DNA of 64,000 bases from Oscillospiraceae bacterium (GCA_902774035.1 CACYHA010000002.1:47119-111118); one strand, 5' to 3'. Counted from the first letter of the stretch, positions 1-8,982 are shown. Numbers and translations are program-made. The notes: generated from the sequence alone by a model not told the origin.

Positions 1-1
1 G

Positions 2-2107
2 ATGTTTGCGGAGGGCGGCAATGCCGACGCCAGATCTCTGCGAGGACGCGCCGAACGATTCTTTGACGATGAGATTTTTGAACTGTTTCGGTTTTTGGCG
101 TCCGAAGAGCATCCGGGGAATATTTCCGAACTGGAGACGATTCACTTTAACGTTGAATCTCCTTCAGACCCGGAGGTCTCTTCTCTGTTTGGAAACGGTG
201 AAGAGCACCATGTTTTGATGTTTGCGGAAGACGGGGTTATCAAAAAATATGAAGCATGCTGTTCCGGCATCCATATTTGCAGTGCGCAGGACCTTGCCTC
301 GGTAAAGCAGCAGCTCAGCAGCAATTCATTCGGCTTTGTGGTTATTGATTTGCTTTTTGGAACGCCGGGTGTGAAAAAGTTTTTGAACATTGAAGACGTC
401 AGCTCTACTGCGCGTGACGTGTTTCGATATATTCGTGAAAAGCATGCAGATCTTCCGGTCTTTATTCTTCAGCACAACGAAAGCCTTTTGAGCAAGGAGG
501 AGCAGAAGTCGCTGCTGAAGGAAGGTGCGCGGGGCTTTATCATGCCGGGAGAGGAGGAGTCTGTCTTTTCTGACGAGATTTGCCGCATCTGCACAAGGCT
601 CTATCAGCAGGCAAGCATGAAGAAACTTGCCAGTTCGAATCGACTGATCAGCTATGAAACCGGACAGAATGTCAGCGACGACGGGAAAAGCGCTGAAATC
701 ACTTTGTTTGATTTTGCGCTGTCTACGGCCGTCGAAGCGGAGGATACACGAAATGTGATGAGCAATGTTTCTAAGCCCAATGTGAAATTCGACGAAATCA
801 TCGGTGCTGAGAACGCAAAAGAAGAATTGCAATTCTTTATTGATTATTTGAAAGATCCGAAACAGTTTGTTGAAAGCGGTTTAAGAACACCGCGCGGAGT
901 ATTGCTTTATGGTCCGCCGGGTACCGGAAAAACGATGCTTGCGAAGGCGGTCGCAAGTGAGGCCGGTGTAACATTCATCTCTGCGGAAGGAAATCAGTTC
1001 ATCAAAAAATACATCGGTGAGGGAAAAGACGATCTGCACGACTTGTTTGCTGTTGCTCGCAAGTATGCACCTGCGATTATCTTTATTGATGAGTTTGAAG
1101 CAATTGCCAAGGAGCGCAGAGGTGGAGAACACTCCATGTCGAACGGTGAAGATGTATTGACTGCGCTGCTGACCGAAATGGACGGTTTTCATACCGATAT
1201 CGCCCATCCGGTATTTGTACTGGCGGCGACAAATTTTGAAATCACGCCCGGCACCGGGAAATCGCTCGACCAGGCTTTGCTTCGAAGGTTTGACAGCAAG
1301 ATCTGCGTCGACCTACCCAACAAGCAGGAACGCATTCGGTTTATTCGGAAAAAAAGCTCCGGCAGCAAGGCCTTTGAAATCAGCGACGCGGAAATTGAAA
1401 GCATCGCTCTGCGGTCAACCGGTATGAGTCTGGCCGATCTTGATTCTGTTATGGAGCTTTCCCTTCGAACGGCAATCCGAAACACCGACAAAAAAGTTAC
1501 GGATCAGGTTTTGGATGAAGCGTTTGAAACTTTCATCGGCGGCGAAGAGAAAGGTTGGGACAAGGAACAGTTGATGCGCACCGCGCGGCACGAAGCGGGT
1601 CACGCCTTCCTTTGCTGGCACAGCGGTGAAACGCCAACCTACGTTACTGTTGTAGCGAGGGGGGATCACGGGGGCTACATGCTTCATGATACGGACGAAG
1701 GCAAGAAGATCTTCACGAAAGAAGAACTACTTTCAAGAATTCGGGTCGCACTTGGAGGACGTGCCGCCGAACTCGTCTATTACGGCGAAAAAGACGGTGT
1801 TTCGACCGGCGCGAGCGGAGACCTCGCTTCCGCAACCGGATTGGCAAGACAAATCATCTGCACCTATGGTATGGACGAAAGTTTCGGCCTTGCTGTGATT
1901 GATTCGCAGGCGGCCAGAGAGGGAGAGCTCTCTCTTGAGGTGCGGAAAGCGGTCAACCAGATTCTGGAGAAAGAGATGAATCATGCCATAAAAATCATTG
2001 AAGAGAACAGGCTGTTGATTGATGCGCTTGTGAGTCGACTGATGTCCGATAACCATCTGAACGGCGATGAGATCCAACACATTTTCGAGTCGACTTCAAA
2101 GGGTTAA
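2..2107 (+). CDS. Soluble FtsH-like AAA+ ATPase with M41 metalloprotease domain, probably 5'-truncated by the window edge
   Basis: ATP-driven zinc protease, by domain content. Seen (numbering from base 2): Walker A GPPGTGKT at residues 304-311, Walker B IIFIDEF at 359-365, an AAA second-region stretch ending LDQALLRRFD, then the M41 zinc motif HEAGH at 530-534 and the third ligand Asp607 in GASGDLASAT. FtsH enzymes normally start with two membrane helices; none is visible here. Instead residues about 65-190 look like a response-regulator receiver fold (VVIDLLFG, LPVFILQ, LLKEGARGFI). Residues 1-50 (DARSLRGRAERFFDDEIFEL) faintly recall the small lid after a Clp-type AAA module, so the gene may begin upstream with a second ATPase domain. 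The frame is open to the window edge, so the ATG at base 2 need not be the start. Codon use is more AT-rich than in most neighbours, which hints at accessory origin. The protease call is firm; receiver and Clp-lid readings are inference. Confidence 0.88.
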   Translation: MFAEGGNADARSLRGRAERFFDDEIFELFRFLASEEHPGNISELETIHFNVESPSDPEVSSLFGNGEEHHVLMFAEDGVIKKYEACCSGIHICSAQDLASVKQQLSSNSFGFVVIDLLFGTPGVKKFLNIEDVSSTARDVFRYIREKHADLPVFILQHNESLLSKEEQKSLLKEGARGFIMPGEEESVFSDEICRICTRLYQQASMKKLASSNRLISYETGQNVSDDGKSAEITLFDFALSTAVEAEDTRNVMSNVSKPNVKFDEIIGAENAKEELQFFIDYLKDPKQFVESGLRTPRGVLLYGPPGTGKTMLAKAVASEAGVTFISAEGNQFIKKYIGEGKDDLHDLFAVARKYAPAIIFIDEFEAIAKERRGGEHSMSNGEDVLTALLTEMDGFHTDIAHPVFVLAATNFEITPGTGKSLDQALLRRFDSKICVDLPNKQERIRFIRKKSSGSKAFEISDAEIESIALRSTGMSLADLDSVMELSLRTAIRNTDKKVTDQVLDEAFETFIGGEEKGWDKEQLMRTARHEAGHAFLCWHSGETPTYVTVVARGDHGGYMLHDTDEGKKIFTKEELLSRIRVALGGRAAELVYYGEKDGVSTGASGDLASATGLARQIICTYGMDESFGLAVIDSQAAREGELSLEVRKAVNQILEKEMNHAIKIIEENRLLIDALVSRLMSDNHLNGDEIQHIFESTSKG

Positions 2108-2558
2108 GCGACAGTTTCAGAAGCTTTCTGACGGGCGGAGGAGTATTTTTAAAGAGAAACCTTTGCCTTTCCTGTTAGTTGATCAGCGATTACTTAGAAC
2201 GTTTCGGCTTAAAAAAAGATGATATTTGTTGTCTGTAGTTGCTTTTGCGGATGGAAACGGCAGACATTCAAATGACAAAGCAAATCCGGAAGTATGAAGC
2301 AGCCGCTCATTCATGCAAATGCGAAAAATTTGACGAGCAAGTTTTCTGTCGTTTTGCACGGAGATCTCTTGAAAGCCGGCAGGCTTCTGCGGGATGATCT
2401 CTGCTGCATCTGACAAAGATTTGCCCGTCAATTTTTTCAAACCGGGAAAACCAGCGGTTTCTTTGACGTTTTTCAGCTTTTGGAGCTCGGCGCGTGGCAC
2501 GCGCCCCTTGCATTCTCCGCCGAACTGTGCTATGATACCTCTGAAAGGAGATGTTTTC
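2108..2558. other. Gene-free stretch between the protease gene and the exported FnIII protein
   Basis: About 450 bp, relatively AT-rich in the first half. A small hairpin (TCAGAA GCT TTCTGA, about 2116-2130) lies just after the protease stop but has no T-tract, so I do not call it a terminator. The only candidate frame is antisense and has no recognisable features. The last 70 bp hold a palindrome and a promoter for the next gene. Confidence 0.6.
2489..2536 (+). promoter_or_regulatory. Promoter of the exported FnIII gene, with an abutting GC palindrome
   Basis: TTGCAT at 2508-2513 and TATGAT at 2531-2536 are separated by 17 bp, a good sigma-A match. Directly upstream, 2489-2505 is a perfect palindrome of two 8-bp arms around one base (GGCGCGTG G CACGCGCC), which could be an operator. 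The promoter is well placed, 22 bp before the start codon; the operator role is inference. Confidence 0.6.
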
Positions 2559-3470
2559 ATGAAACGCATTTTTACCCTTCTGCTCGCCCTGCTTGTGGTC
2601 TTCGGCGCGGCTCTGCCCGCCTTTGCCGGGGAGAAAAACAGCTATCTTGCGGGAGAAACCTCCCTCGCCGCGATCCCGTCGCTGAAAATTTCCACCGGCG
2701 GAAAGGCGAAGCAGCTCGTTCTGAAATGGAGTGCCGTGCCCCGCGCCGACGGCTACGAGGTTTTCCGCAGCACGAGCGGCAAAAGCGGCAGTTATCAGCC
2801 CATTGCCGACGAGGGCGGCACAACGTACACCGACACGGGACTGAAGAACTCCACCGCCTACTACTATGCCGTGCGCGCCTATGCCTGGACGGGGGAGCGG
2901 ACGGTTTACAGTCCCATGAAAAAGGCGAATCTTTCGACGCGGATCACGAAAACCTTTGCCGCCGACCGCTTCGTGAAGACCTGGAAGGCCATGGACAGGT
3001 TCACCAACGCCTTCCGCTCCGGCGAGGACGCGATCCAGAAGACCCGCAGCGGCTGGTACGGCTACTACTTTCCCTTCACGCTCAAGGGCTGCAGCACCAA
3101 GGCGGACGCCGTGAAGTTTTTGCGCGCCTATTTCACCAAGGCGGCGGCAAAGCGGATCGCGAACTTCTACCTCAAGGAGATCGGCGGCAAGCTCTACATC
3201 TGGTTGCCGGAAGATCCCGGCTCCATCGGCACGCTGGTGATCAACGACGTGACGACCCGCAAGATCAGCTACGCCGACAAGCGAGCGATCTGCAAGTTCG
3301 GCACATGGTTCGTTCCGCTCTTCGGCGCGGAGGAGACCGATCCGTTGGAGTATGTTGCCGTCAGGTTCGCGCTGGACTATGAAAGCGGAAGCTGGCGCTT
3401 CGACGACGACGGCTGGTACAACTTCGATTTCAGCTACACGTCCCTCATTACCCCGAACGACGGAAAATAA
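2559..3470 (+). CDS. Exported protein with one fibronectin type III domain and an IseA-like C-terminal domain
   Basis: The start is ATG 2559, preceded by AAAGGAG, and gives a typical signal peptide (MKRIFTLLLALLVVFGAALP followed by AFA-G). The upstream in-frame extension has no ribosome binding site. Residues about 35-120 form a fibronectin type III domain (LVLKWSAVPRADGYEVFRS, then YTDTGLKNSTAYYYAVRAYA). The remaining 170 residues (FPFTLKGCSTKADAVKFLRA, FTKAAAKRIANFYLKEIGG) resemble the DL-endopeptidase inhibitor (IseA-type) domain often fused to surface modules in Clostridia. That match is from pattern memory and is tentative. The protein is about 303 residues with no membrane anchor after the signal peptide, so it is probably secreted or wall-associated. 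Its FnIII domain is similar to the one ending P3 (51037-53619). It is transcribed alone, between its own promoter and a strong terminator. Confidence 0.8.
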   Translation: MKRIFTLLLALLVVFGAALPAFAGEKNSYLAGETSLAAIPSLKISTGGKAKQLVLKWSAVPRADGYEVFRSTSGKSGSYQPIADEGGTTYTDTGLKNSTAYYYAVRAYAWTGERTVYSPMKKANLSTRITKTFAADRFVKTWKAMDRFTNAFRSGEDAIQKTRSGWYGYYFPFTLKGCSTKADAVKFLRAYFTKAAAKRIANFYLKEIGGKLYIWLPEDPGSIGTLVINDVTTRKISYADKRAICKFGTWFVPLFGAEETDPLEYVAVRFALDYESGSWRFDDDGWYNFDFSYTSLITPNDGK

Positions 3471-3487
3471 CACAGAAAACAAGAAAT

Positions 3488-3533
3488 CCCCGCCGGAGAC
3501 GAAAGGTTCCCGGCGGGGGTTGTTTTGTTTTTC
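3488..3533. terminator. Rho-independent terminator between convergent genes
   Basis: A 9-bp GC stem (CCCCGCCGG 3488-3496 with CCGGCGGGG 3510-3518) and a 13-nt loop are followed by a T-rich run (TTGTTTTGTTTTTC). It ends the FnIII gene. The minus-strand alcohol dehydrogenase stops 12 bp beyond, so it may serve both directions, although the A-rich stretch on the other side is short. Confidence 0.8.
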
Positions 3534-3544
3534 TGACAGCTCGC

Positions 3545-4750
3545 TTACCGCATCAGGCGGCGGATCACGGCCTCGCAGTCGGCCTCGTTCATGATCTTCG
3601 GCACGGGGTAGAGCGGATTCGCTTCCTTCAGTGCGCGCTTGACAAGGATCGGCAGGTCCTCTTCCTTGATCTGCTCAAAGCCGTCGGGGATGTTCATCCG
3701 GCGGTTCATCTCGCGGATCTCCTCGATGAAGGCCTTGGCCTTCTCTTCGTCGGAGCCGACCTTGCAGGTGCCGGTCATTTCGGACAGGCGAGCCAGACGG
3801 AACCAGGCTTTTTCACCGTAATAATCCAGCACATAGGGCAGGATGACGGACATGGCAAGCCCGTGGGGGATGCCGTACATGCCGCCGAGATTGTGGCCGA
3901 TGGCGTGGACATAGCCCACATAGGCGCGGGTGAAGGCCATGCCGGCGTAGTAGGACGCTTTGAGCATCGTGTTGCGGGCGTCCATGTCCTTGCCGTTGGC
4001 ATAGGCTTTTTCCAGCGAGGTGAAGATCATCTTCACAGCCTTTTCGGCGTAGACCTCCGTGCTTCTGACGTTGCTCTTGCCGATATAGGCTTCGACAGCG
4101 TGGGTCAGCGCATCCATGCCGGTGGTGGAGGTGATGTGCGGGGGAAGACCGATGGTCAGCTCGGGATCGAGCACCGCAAACTTCGGGCGCAGCTTCGGGT
4201 CGTTGATCGCGTTCTTCTCGTGGGTTTCCGGATCGGAGACCACGGCGGCGACGGTCGTTTCGGAGCCGGTGCCGGCGGTGGTGGGAACCGCAAAGAGAAT
4301 GGCGGGCTTGTGGAAGACGCGCAGAGTGCCGCGCATCTGGCGCACGCTGGTGCGCGGATTGGTCACGCGGGCAGCCGCAGCCTTGGCGCAGTCCATCGGG
4401 GAGCCGCCGCCGAAGGCGATCACGGCCTGGCAGTTGTTGTCGATGTACATCTGCTTGGCGTCTTCGATGTTGCCGATCGTCGGGTTCGGCTGGGTGCCGT
4501 CATAGACCACGTATTCCACGCCGGCTTCGTCCAGCTTTTCATACAGACCGTCGAGCAGGTGCAGTCCGGTCAGACCCTTGTCGGTCACGACCAGCACTTT
4601 GTTGATGTTTTTGGACTTGATGAGGGCCGGCAGACGCTTCACGGCGCCCGGGCCTTCCAGCAGTTCGGGTTCCGACCAGTCGAAGATGAACATGGCATAC
4701 TTCATCACGAACTGGAAGGTTCTGTAATACGCTTTCTTCAATTGCCACAT
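3545..4750 (-). CDS. Iron-containing (group III) alcohol dehydrogenase
   Basis: NAD(P)H-dependent interconversion of an aldehyde and an alcohol, probably in fermentation; the substrate cannot be read from sequence. The 401-residue product shows the family landmarks: nucleotide-binding GGGSPMDCAKA, TTAGTGSE, the metal-binding GMDALTHAVEAYI (Asp and first His) and HAIGHNLGGMYGIPHG (the other two His ligands). Length is normal for the family. I chose ATG 4750 (MWQLKKAYYRTF) because AGGAGAAAGGA lies just upstream. The longer open frame to 4912 runs through the promoter and the terminator of the upstream operon and adds no family sequence. The gene is monocistronic, with its own promoter at 4785-4813. 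Confidence 0.95.
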   Translation of the reverse strand: MWQLKKAYYRTFQFVMKYAMFIFDWSEPELLEGPGAVKRLPALIKSKNINKVLVVTDKGLTGLHLLDGLYEKLDEAGVEYVVYDGTQPNPTIGNIEDAKQMYIDNNCQAVIAFGGGSPMDCAKAAAARVTNPRTSVRQMRGTLRVFHKPAILFAVPTTAGTGSETTVAAVVSDPETHEKNAINDPKLRPKFAVLDPELTIGLPPHITSTTGMDALTHAVEAYIGKSNVRSTEVYAEKAVKMIFTSLEKAYANGKDMDARNTMLKASYYAGMAFTRAYVGYVHAIGHNLGGMYGIPHGLAMSVILPYVLDYYGEKAWFRLARLSEMTGTCKVGSDEEKAKAFIEEIREMNRRMNIPDGFEQIKEEDLPILVKRALKEANPLYPVPKIMNEADCEAVIRRLMR

Positions 4751-4784
4751 GGGAAAAACTTCCTTTCTCCTGTTTAATAAAACC

Positions 4785-4813
4785 ATTTTACACTTTTTTG
4801 CGCCGTTTTGCAA
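4785..4813 (-). promoter_or_regulatory. Promoter of the iron alcohol dehydrogenase gene
   Basis: Read on the minus strand, TTGCAA (4813-4808) and TAAAAT (4790-4785) are separated by exactly 17 bp. The start codon is 35 bp downstream. The A-rich spacer fits a sigma-A promoter. Confidence 0.7.
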
Positions 4814-4865
4814 GAGCAAACGGAGATTTTTGAAAGAAAAACTCTGTGGGAATTGCGGCGGCCCG

Positions 4866-4891
4866 AAAAAAGAGCGCAGCCGTTTGGCTGC
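4866..4891 (-). terminator. Terminator of the zapA - U32 - dCMP deaminase operon
   Basis: On the minus strand GCAGCC (4891-4886), loop AAAC, and GGCTGC (4881-4876) are followed by CTCTTTTTT. It begins 4 bp after the deaminase stop codon and separates this operon from the alcohol dehydrogenase promoter. Confidence 0.8.
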
Positions 4892-4895
4892 CGCG

Positions 4896-5393
4896 TCAGA
4901 CCTTTTCTTCATCCAGCGCGATCACAATGGAAGAGCGCGTCGGGGTGAGCTTGCGCAGTTGCACGCCGGCCGCGCGGAACATCCGCTTGGAGGCGCGGGT
5001 CATGGGGGAATCGGCGTACTTGTCGGAGAGATAGACGACCTCCCGGATGCCGCACTGGATGATCGCCTTGGCGCACTCGTTGCAGGGAAAGAGTGCAACA
5101 TAGATCCGGCAGCCGCGCAGATCCGCGCCGGCGTTGTTGAGGATGGCGTTCAGCTCCGCGTGGCAGACATAGGGATACTTTGTGTCGATGGCTTCGCCCT
5201 CGCGCTCCCAGGGAAATTCGTCGTCGCTGCAGCCCACGGGAAAGCCGTTGTAGCCGACGGACATGATCTTGTTGTGCTCGTTGACAATGCAGGCGCCCAC
5301 CTGCGTGTTGGGATCCTTGCTGCGATAGGATGAAAGCAGGGCGACGCCCATGAAGTATTCATCCCAGGTCAGATAATCGCTGCGCTTTGCCAT
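4896..5393 (-). CDS. dCMP/cytidine-type deaminase
   Basis: Zinc hydrolase of the cytidine/deoxycytidylate deaminase superfamily. At 165 residues it fits dCMP deaminase (dCMP to dUMP, feeding dTMP synthesis) and the Firmicute ComEB group. Visible motifs: CHAELNAI with zinc ligand His78 and catalytic Glu80, PCNECAKAI with Cys104 and Cys107, and an N-terminal [13 protein letters not shown] typical of dCMP deaminases. The start ATG 5393 follows AAAAGAGGT. It is the last gene of a minus-strand operon, 19 bp after the U32 gene stop, and is followed by a clear terminator. A ComEB competence role is possible, but no competence genes are in the window. Confidence 0.93.
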   Translation of the reverse strand: MAKRSDYLTWDEYFMGVALLSSYRSKDPNTQVGACIVNEHNKIMSVGYNGFPVGCSDDEFPWEREGEAIDTKYPYVCHAELNAILNNAGADLRGCRIYVALFPCNECAKAIIQCGIREVVYLSDKYADSPMTRASKRMFRAAGVQLRKLTPTRSSIVIALDEEKV

Positions 5394-5412
5394 AGCTGTA
5401 CCTCTTTTCGTT

Positions 5413-7557
5413 TTATTCCACTCCGCGGTAATACAGGCCGCGGGTAAACGGTTCCTTTGCCGGTGCGCCTTCGCGGTAGGCGCGCAGAACGGCGTCTGCC
5501 TCCTCGCGCGTCTCCGTGGTGAAGGAGAGCGCCAGAAAGTCCAACGCGGCGAATTCCCGCAGCCGGTCGCTCAGCACAAGCGGGCGGGAGTTGTAAACCT
5601 CGCTGCAGCCGAGCTTGCACCGCACCGGGAACCGCACGCCCAGCCGGTCGGTCAGTTCGCTTTCGCCTTTGCAGTCGCGGCAGGACTTCACATTGCGCAC
5701 CGGGCAGTTGCGCGTGAGCATCAGCGGCAGGCGGCCGTAGGCGAAAACGCCCCGGGGGACGCGCGTTCGGGTCTGCGCGATCTGCGCCAGTGAAAGCTCA
5801 GGTGACAAGGTAATTGACTTTACACCGAGATCTTCGAGCACGGCTGCGGAAATGCTGTTGAAAACATTCACGGAAAAGCCCGTATGAACGTCCATGCCGC
5901 AGTTTTTGGCGATTGCAACGGCGTCCAGCGTAAAGCAAAGGGCTGTTTGAATGCCGAATCGCCGCGCGCGGCGCAGCGCATTTTCCACAGCGGCAGTTTC
6001 GCCGAAAATTCCGCGCGGAATCGTCACACCGAGGCAATGTACGCGGTTTTTCACATTTTCCACCGAGTTTTCCTTGAAATTTAACGGCAAATACAAGTTT
6101 TCCACATGGGAAAGGTCGGTTGGAATCTGGTGATCATTTTCCACATAGACGTGAAACGCAGGGCATTCGGGTCTTTTTTTGTCAGGATTTTCCGGCATTC
6201 GACCCGGACTTTTTCCGTCCCGGACTTCTGCGGCGGACAAAGCGCGCAGCGCCGGAGCTATCTTCTCTTTTGGAATCATTTGAACATCTGTAAAGGTAAT
6301 GGACTTTACAGATGAGAGGCTTTTTTCCAGTTCTTCCAGCGCGTTTCGGCGCAGGGCGTTGAGGGTCGCCGCGGACAGGGAAAGTCCGGCGTCCAGCTCG
6401 ATTTCGACGTTGTCGGCATAGAACGGGGTACCGCCGCATTTTTCCAGCCGTTCGCGCAGCGCTTCTTCGGTCAGCGGCTTCGTGCGCGCCGGTTCCGGCA
6501 GCACGTCTTCGGAAACAAACACGGTTTTGCCCCCGGCTCTTGCGGTCAGCGAGGGCCGCTCGCCGTCGAGCACGCACAGATAAAACGTCACCGGTACGCG
6601 GGGCGTCTCCTTGTCATAGAGCCGCGCCAGCGCGGAGAGGACCTTCCCGGTGGCGGCGGTGACGTCCTCCTTTCGGCGGATGCCGAACATCTCTTTGCCG
6701 CGGCAGTCGTCGTAATAGCCGGAGGTGAAGCCGGAGCGGGAAAAGACCGCTTCCAGCGCGGCGGAAAGCGCCGGGTCGGGCGTACCGTTCAGCGCGTTGC
6801 GCGCGGCCTTCACGGCGGCGGCCACATACTCCGGCCGTTTCATGCGTCCCTCGATCTTGAAGGATTCCACGCCGAGACCGCACAGCTCCTGCAGCCGGTT
6901 CATCAGCGAAAGATCCTTCAGACTCAGATCGTGCCGCCCGGGCGCCCCGGCGGAAAACGCCAGACGGCAGGGCTGGGCGCAAAGGCCGCGGTTGCCGCTG
7001 CGTGCGCCGAGCATGGCGCTCATGTAGCACTGGCCGGAAACGCACATGCACTGCGCCCCGTGGATGAAGACCTCGAGCTCGAGATCGGTGCTCTTTCGCA
7101 GCTTTGCGATCTCCTCCTTCGTCAGCTCTCTCGGAAGCACCGCGCGGCTGTAGCCGAGCTCCTTCAGCAGTGCGACGCCGGCCGGGGTCTGGACCGACAT
7201 CTGGGTGGAGGCGTGGCGCGGCAGCTCCGGCGCACAGGCGCGGCAGAGGGCGGCGAGGCCGAGATCCTGCAAAATCAGCACGTCTGCGCCGAGCGCACAA
7301 ACGTGCCGAAGCGTATCCAGCGCCGCAGGAAGCTCTGCGTCGCTGACCAGCGTGTTCAGGGTGATATGAACGCGCACGCCGCGGGCGTGACAATATCCCA
7401 CGGCGCGTTTGAGCGTTTCTTCGTCAAAGTTTTCGGCGCCCCGCCGCGCGTTGAAGTTCTGCGTGCCGAGGTAGACCGCGTCGGCGCCTGTGCGCACGGC
7501 GGCGATCACCGCCTGCATGGAGCCGGCGGGCGCAAGGAGCTCTGCTTGCTGCGCCAT
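5413..7557 (-). CDS. U32 family 'peptidase' with DUF3656-type C-terminal half, probable RNA hydroxylation factor
   Basis: 714 residues. The N-terminal TIM-barrel-like region starts [20 protein letters not shown], as in all U32 proteins, and continues with GADAVYLG and the conserved cysteine block [20 protein letters not shown]...[11 protein letters not shown]. The long C-terminal half carries more cysteines ([19 protein letters not shown]). Family members with this layout (RlhA, TrhP) act in hydroxylation of 23S rRNA or tRNA wobble uridine rather than proteolysis; which RNA is targeted here cannot be decided. ATG 7557 lies one base after the zapA stop (7559-7561), so translation is probably coupled. 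The zapA-U32 pairing is common in Firmicutes. Confidence 0.92.
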   Translation of the reverse strand: MAQQAELLAPAGSMQAVIAAVRTGADAVYLGTQNFNARRGAENFDEETLKRAVGYCHARGVRVHITLNTLVSDAELPAALDTLRHVCALGADVLILQDLGLAALCRACAPELPRHASTQMSVQTPAGVALLKELGYSRAVLPRELTKEEIAKLRKSTDLELEVFIHGAQCMCVSGQCYMSAMLGARSGNRGLCAQPCRLAFSAGAPGRHDLSLKDLSLMNRLQELCGLGVESFKIEGRMKRPEYVAAAVKAARNALNGTPDPALSAALEAVFSRSGFTSGYYDDCRGKEMFGIRRKEDVTAATGKVLSALARLYDKETPRVPVTFYLCVLDGERPSLTARAGGKTVFVSEDVLPEPARTKPLTEEALRERLEKCGGTPFYADNVEIELDAGLSLSAATLNALRRNALEELEKSLSSVKSITFTDVQMIPKEKIAPALRALSAAEVRDGKSPGRMPENPDKKRPECPAFHVYVENDHQIPTDLSHVENLYLPLNFKENSVENVKNRVHCLGVTIPRGIFGETAAVENALRRARRFGIQTALCFTLDAVAIAKNCGMDVHTGFSVNVFNSISAAVLEDLGVKSITLSPELSLAQIAQTRTRVPRGVFAYGRLPLMLTRNCPVRNVKSCRDCKGESELTDRLGVRFPVRCKLGCSEVYNSRPLVLSDRLREFAALDFLALSFTTETREEADAVLRAYREGAPAKEPFTRGLYYRGVE

Positions 7558-7558
7558 G

Positions 7559-7951
7559 TTATTTTCTGCCGAGCTGTTCCAGCACGGAGGAGAGCTGCGC
7601 TTTCAGGCGGTCGATCTCCAGATTGGCGTTTTCCAGCTCGCGCTTGGCTTTTTCGGCCTCATGGCGGGCGAAATCGGCCTTACTCTTGGCGCTGGAGGCG
7701 TCGTCGAGGTAATCCTTGATCTGCTCGCGCAGGTGGTCGGCGGTGGTGCTGGCTTTTTTGAACTCGTCGGCGTAGTTCAGGGTGGTGAGCACGGCGGCCT
7801 GGGTCACGGAGATGCGCGGATTCTCCTTCATCGTTTTTGCGATGGCGCGATCCACGTCCTTGCCCAGCTCGGCAACGTACTGGGCGTCGTCTTCGGTGAG
7901 GATGGCGTACTCCGCCCCGGCGATGGAGAGCTTTACTTTATTGCGAACCAT
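7559..7951 (-). CDS. zapA: Cell division protein ZapA
   Basis: Small FtsZ-ring stabiliser. The 130-residue product begins VRNKVKLSIAGAEYAILTED, has the ZapA core TEDDAQYVAELGKDVDRAI followed by NPRISVTQAAVLTTLNYADE, then a long predicted coiled coil (HEAEKAKRELENANLEIDRL). I chose ATG 7951: GAAAGGA ends about 8 bases before it, whereas the ATG two codons earlier overlaps the ribosome binding site and the one at 7975 lies upstream of it. First gene of the zapA - U32 - deaminase operon, with a near-consensus promoter 46 bp upstream. Confidence 0.92.
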   Translation of the reverse strand: MVRNKVKLSIAGAEYAILTEDDAQYVAELGKDVDRAIAKTMKENPRISVTQAAVLTTLNYADEFKKASTTADHLREQIKDYLDDASSAKSKADFARHEAEKAKRELENANLEIDRLKAQLSSVLEQLGRK

Positions 7952-7996
7952 AACATTCATCCTTTCATGATGCATCGATGGGATATATTCTTAATT

Positions 7997-8025
7997 ATTA
8001 TACAATACTTTTCGGGGTTTATCAA
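7997..8025 (-). promoter_or_regulatory. Promoter of the zapA operon
   Basis: On the minus strand TTGATA (8025-8020) and a perfect TATAAT (8002-7997) are separated by 17 bp. The broken end of the IS3 remnant lies only about 35 bp upstream of the -35 box. Confidence 0.8.
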
Positions 8026-8059
8026 GGGTTTTGGAGAAAAAATGTTTGGGGAACAGGGA

Positions 8060-8509
8060 GCGGATGATTGACAGATACAGAAACCCTTGTCCTGTTTTGA
8101 TGTATGAAATATCTGTTACCCACTTCTGATTTGGCCGATCAGCATGAAAATCTCTGTTCAGCAGATTCGGATATCTGTGCAGGCAATCTCCGTAATGCTG
8201 ATACTTCTTTCTTCTGATCACAGAAAGCAGATTGTATTTCTGCATGATGCGCAGCACAGTCTTCGGATTTCGATGGATTCCTTGTCGCTCAAGCCAGATT
8301 TGAACTCTCCGATATCCATATGTTTGCTTCACCTCTTGCTGACAGATTCTGATCTGCTCCGCCAGCGGCAGATCTCGATCCGGTATCTCCATTCGTTTTA
8401 CATAACCGTAATAACCACTTCTGGATACTTCAAAGAATCTGCACATCTCGCTGATCGGGTATTTCTTTCTGTGCCGATGGATTACCAGGTATTTTACACT
8501 TGTTCTCAC
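8060..8509 (-). pseudogene. IS3-family transposase OrfB, 3' truncated
   Basis: Starts with GTG 8509 overlapping the orfA stop. It shows the N-terminal HTH_21 region (FFEVSRSGYYGY, QTYGYRRVQIWLERQGI) and the beginning of the rve integrase core (PNQKWVTDISYIKTGQGFLY) with the first catalytic Asp. Homology ends after LYLSII at about 8060. The remaining codons to 7991 are fusion to unrelated DNA containing the zapA promoter. The second Asp and the Glu of the DDE triad are missing, so it is inactive. Confidence 0.88.
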
Positions 8510-8883
8510 TTCCTTTCTGTGAGCGAGAGAAAATCCCGCATCAATTCATTCTCCATTTCCAGTCGCCGAATACAGCTTTCCTTTCGGGCAAGTTCATATT
8601 GCAACTGGGTAAGCTTGCTTAATTGCTGTATGGATGGTGGTACTTTTCCACTGTCTTTCCTCGGTCTGCCTTTGGGCTTAATCTCTATTCCTGCTGCGAT
8701 CTTTCGTTGCTTTCTGTTATATCTCTTAAAAAAGTCATGTGTTTGCTCTTTTGTTAGTCCATATCTTTCTCCAATTTCTCTCACTGTCATTCCCTGTGCT
8801 TTTAATTCCAACATCTCTTCTTCGTATTCCTGAATATGCCGATAACCTGCCGTAAAAATTCCTCCTATGATACTTTCTTCCAT
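8506..8883 (-). CDS. IS3-family transposase OrfA (helix-turn-helix and leucine zipper)
   Basis: 125 residues. The N-terminal half has an HTH (MTVREIGERYGLTKEQTHDF) and a basic GRPRKDSG segment. The C-terminal half is a leucine-zipper-like coiled coil (LSKLTQLQYELARKESCIRR) as in other OrfA proteins, which bind the IS ends. The stop codon overlaps the orfB start (GTGA), consistent with coupling or programmed -1 frameshifting to make OrfAB. It looks intact but serves a dead element. Confidence 0.85.
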   Translation of the reverse strand: MEESIIGGIFTAGYRHIQEYEEEMLELKAQGMTVREIGERYGLTKEQTHDFFKRYNRKQRKIAAGIEIKPKGRPRKDSGKVPPSIQQLSKLTQLQYELARKESCIRRLEMENELMRDFLSLTERK

Positions 8884-8982
8884 TGTATCATAGGAGGGGC
8901 CTTTTTTCTATTGTCCGTTTTTACTGGACTTGTTCAGATCCACAGCGGGGTTTTCTGTCCACTGTTCACTGTCCGCTGACGC

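Larger units (their letters stand above)
8060..8942 (-). mobile_element. Truncated IS3-family insertion sequence
   Basis: Contains orfA intact and the first 150 or so codons of orfB, in the usual overlapping arrangement. The orfA-proximal end is near 8930-8942 (minus strand TGTGGATCTGAACAAGTCC), a plausible IS3-type terminus. The other end is lost: orfB homology stops near 8060, soon after the first catalytic Asp, and no second inverted repeat is seen. The element is therefore immobile by itself. Exact limits are uncertain by 10-20 bp. Confidence 0.8.

Noticed and set aside
2183-2569. Minus-strand 128-codon frame in the gap after the protease gene
   Set aside because: It overlaps the promoter and start of the exported FnIII gene, has no ribosome binding site I can see, and shows no recognisable motif.
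4751-4912. 54-residue N-terminal extension of the alcohol dehydrogenase
   Set aside because: It would cover the gene's own promoter and the terminator and stop of the upstream operon, and adds no family sequence. The ATG at 4750 has a good ribosome binding site.
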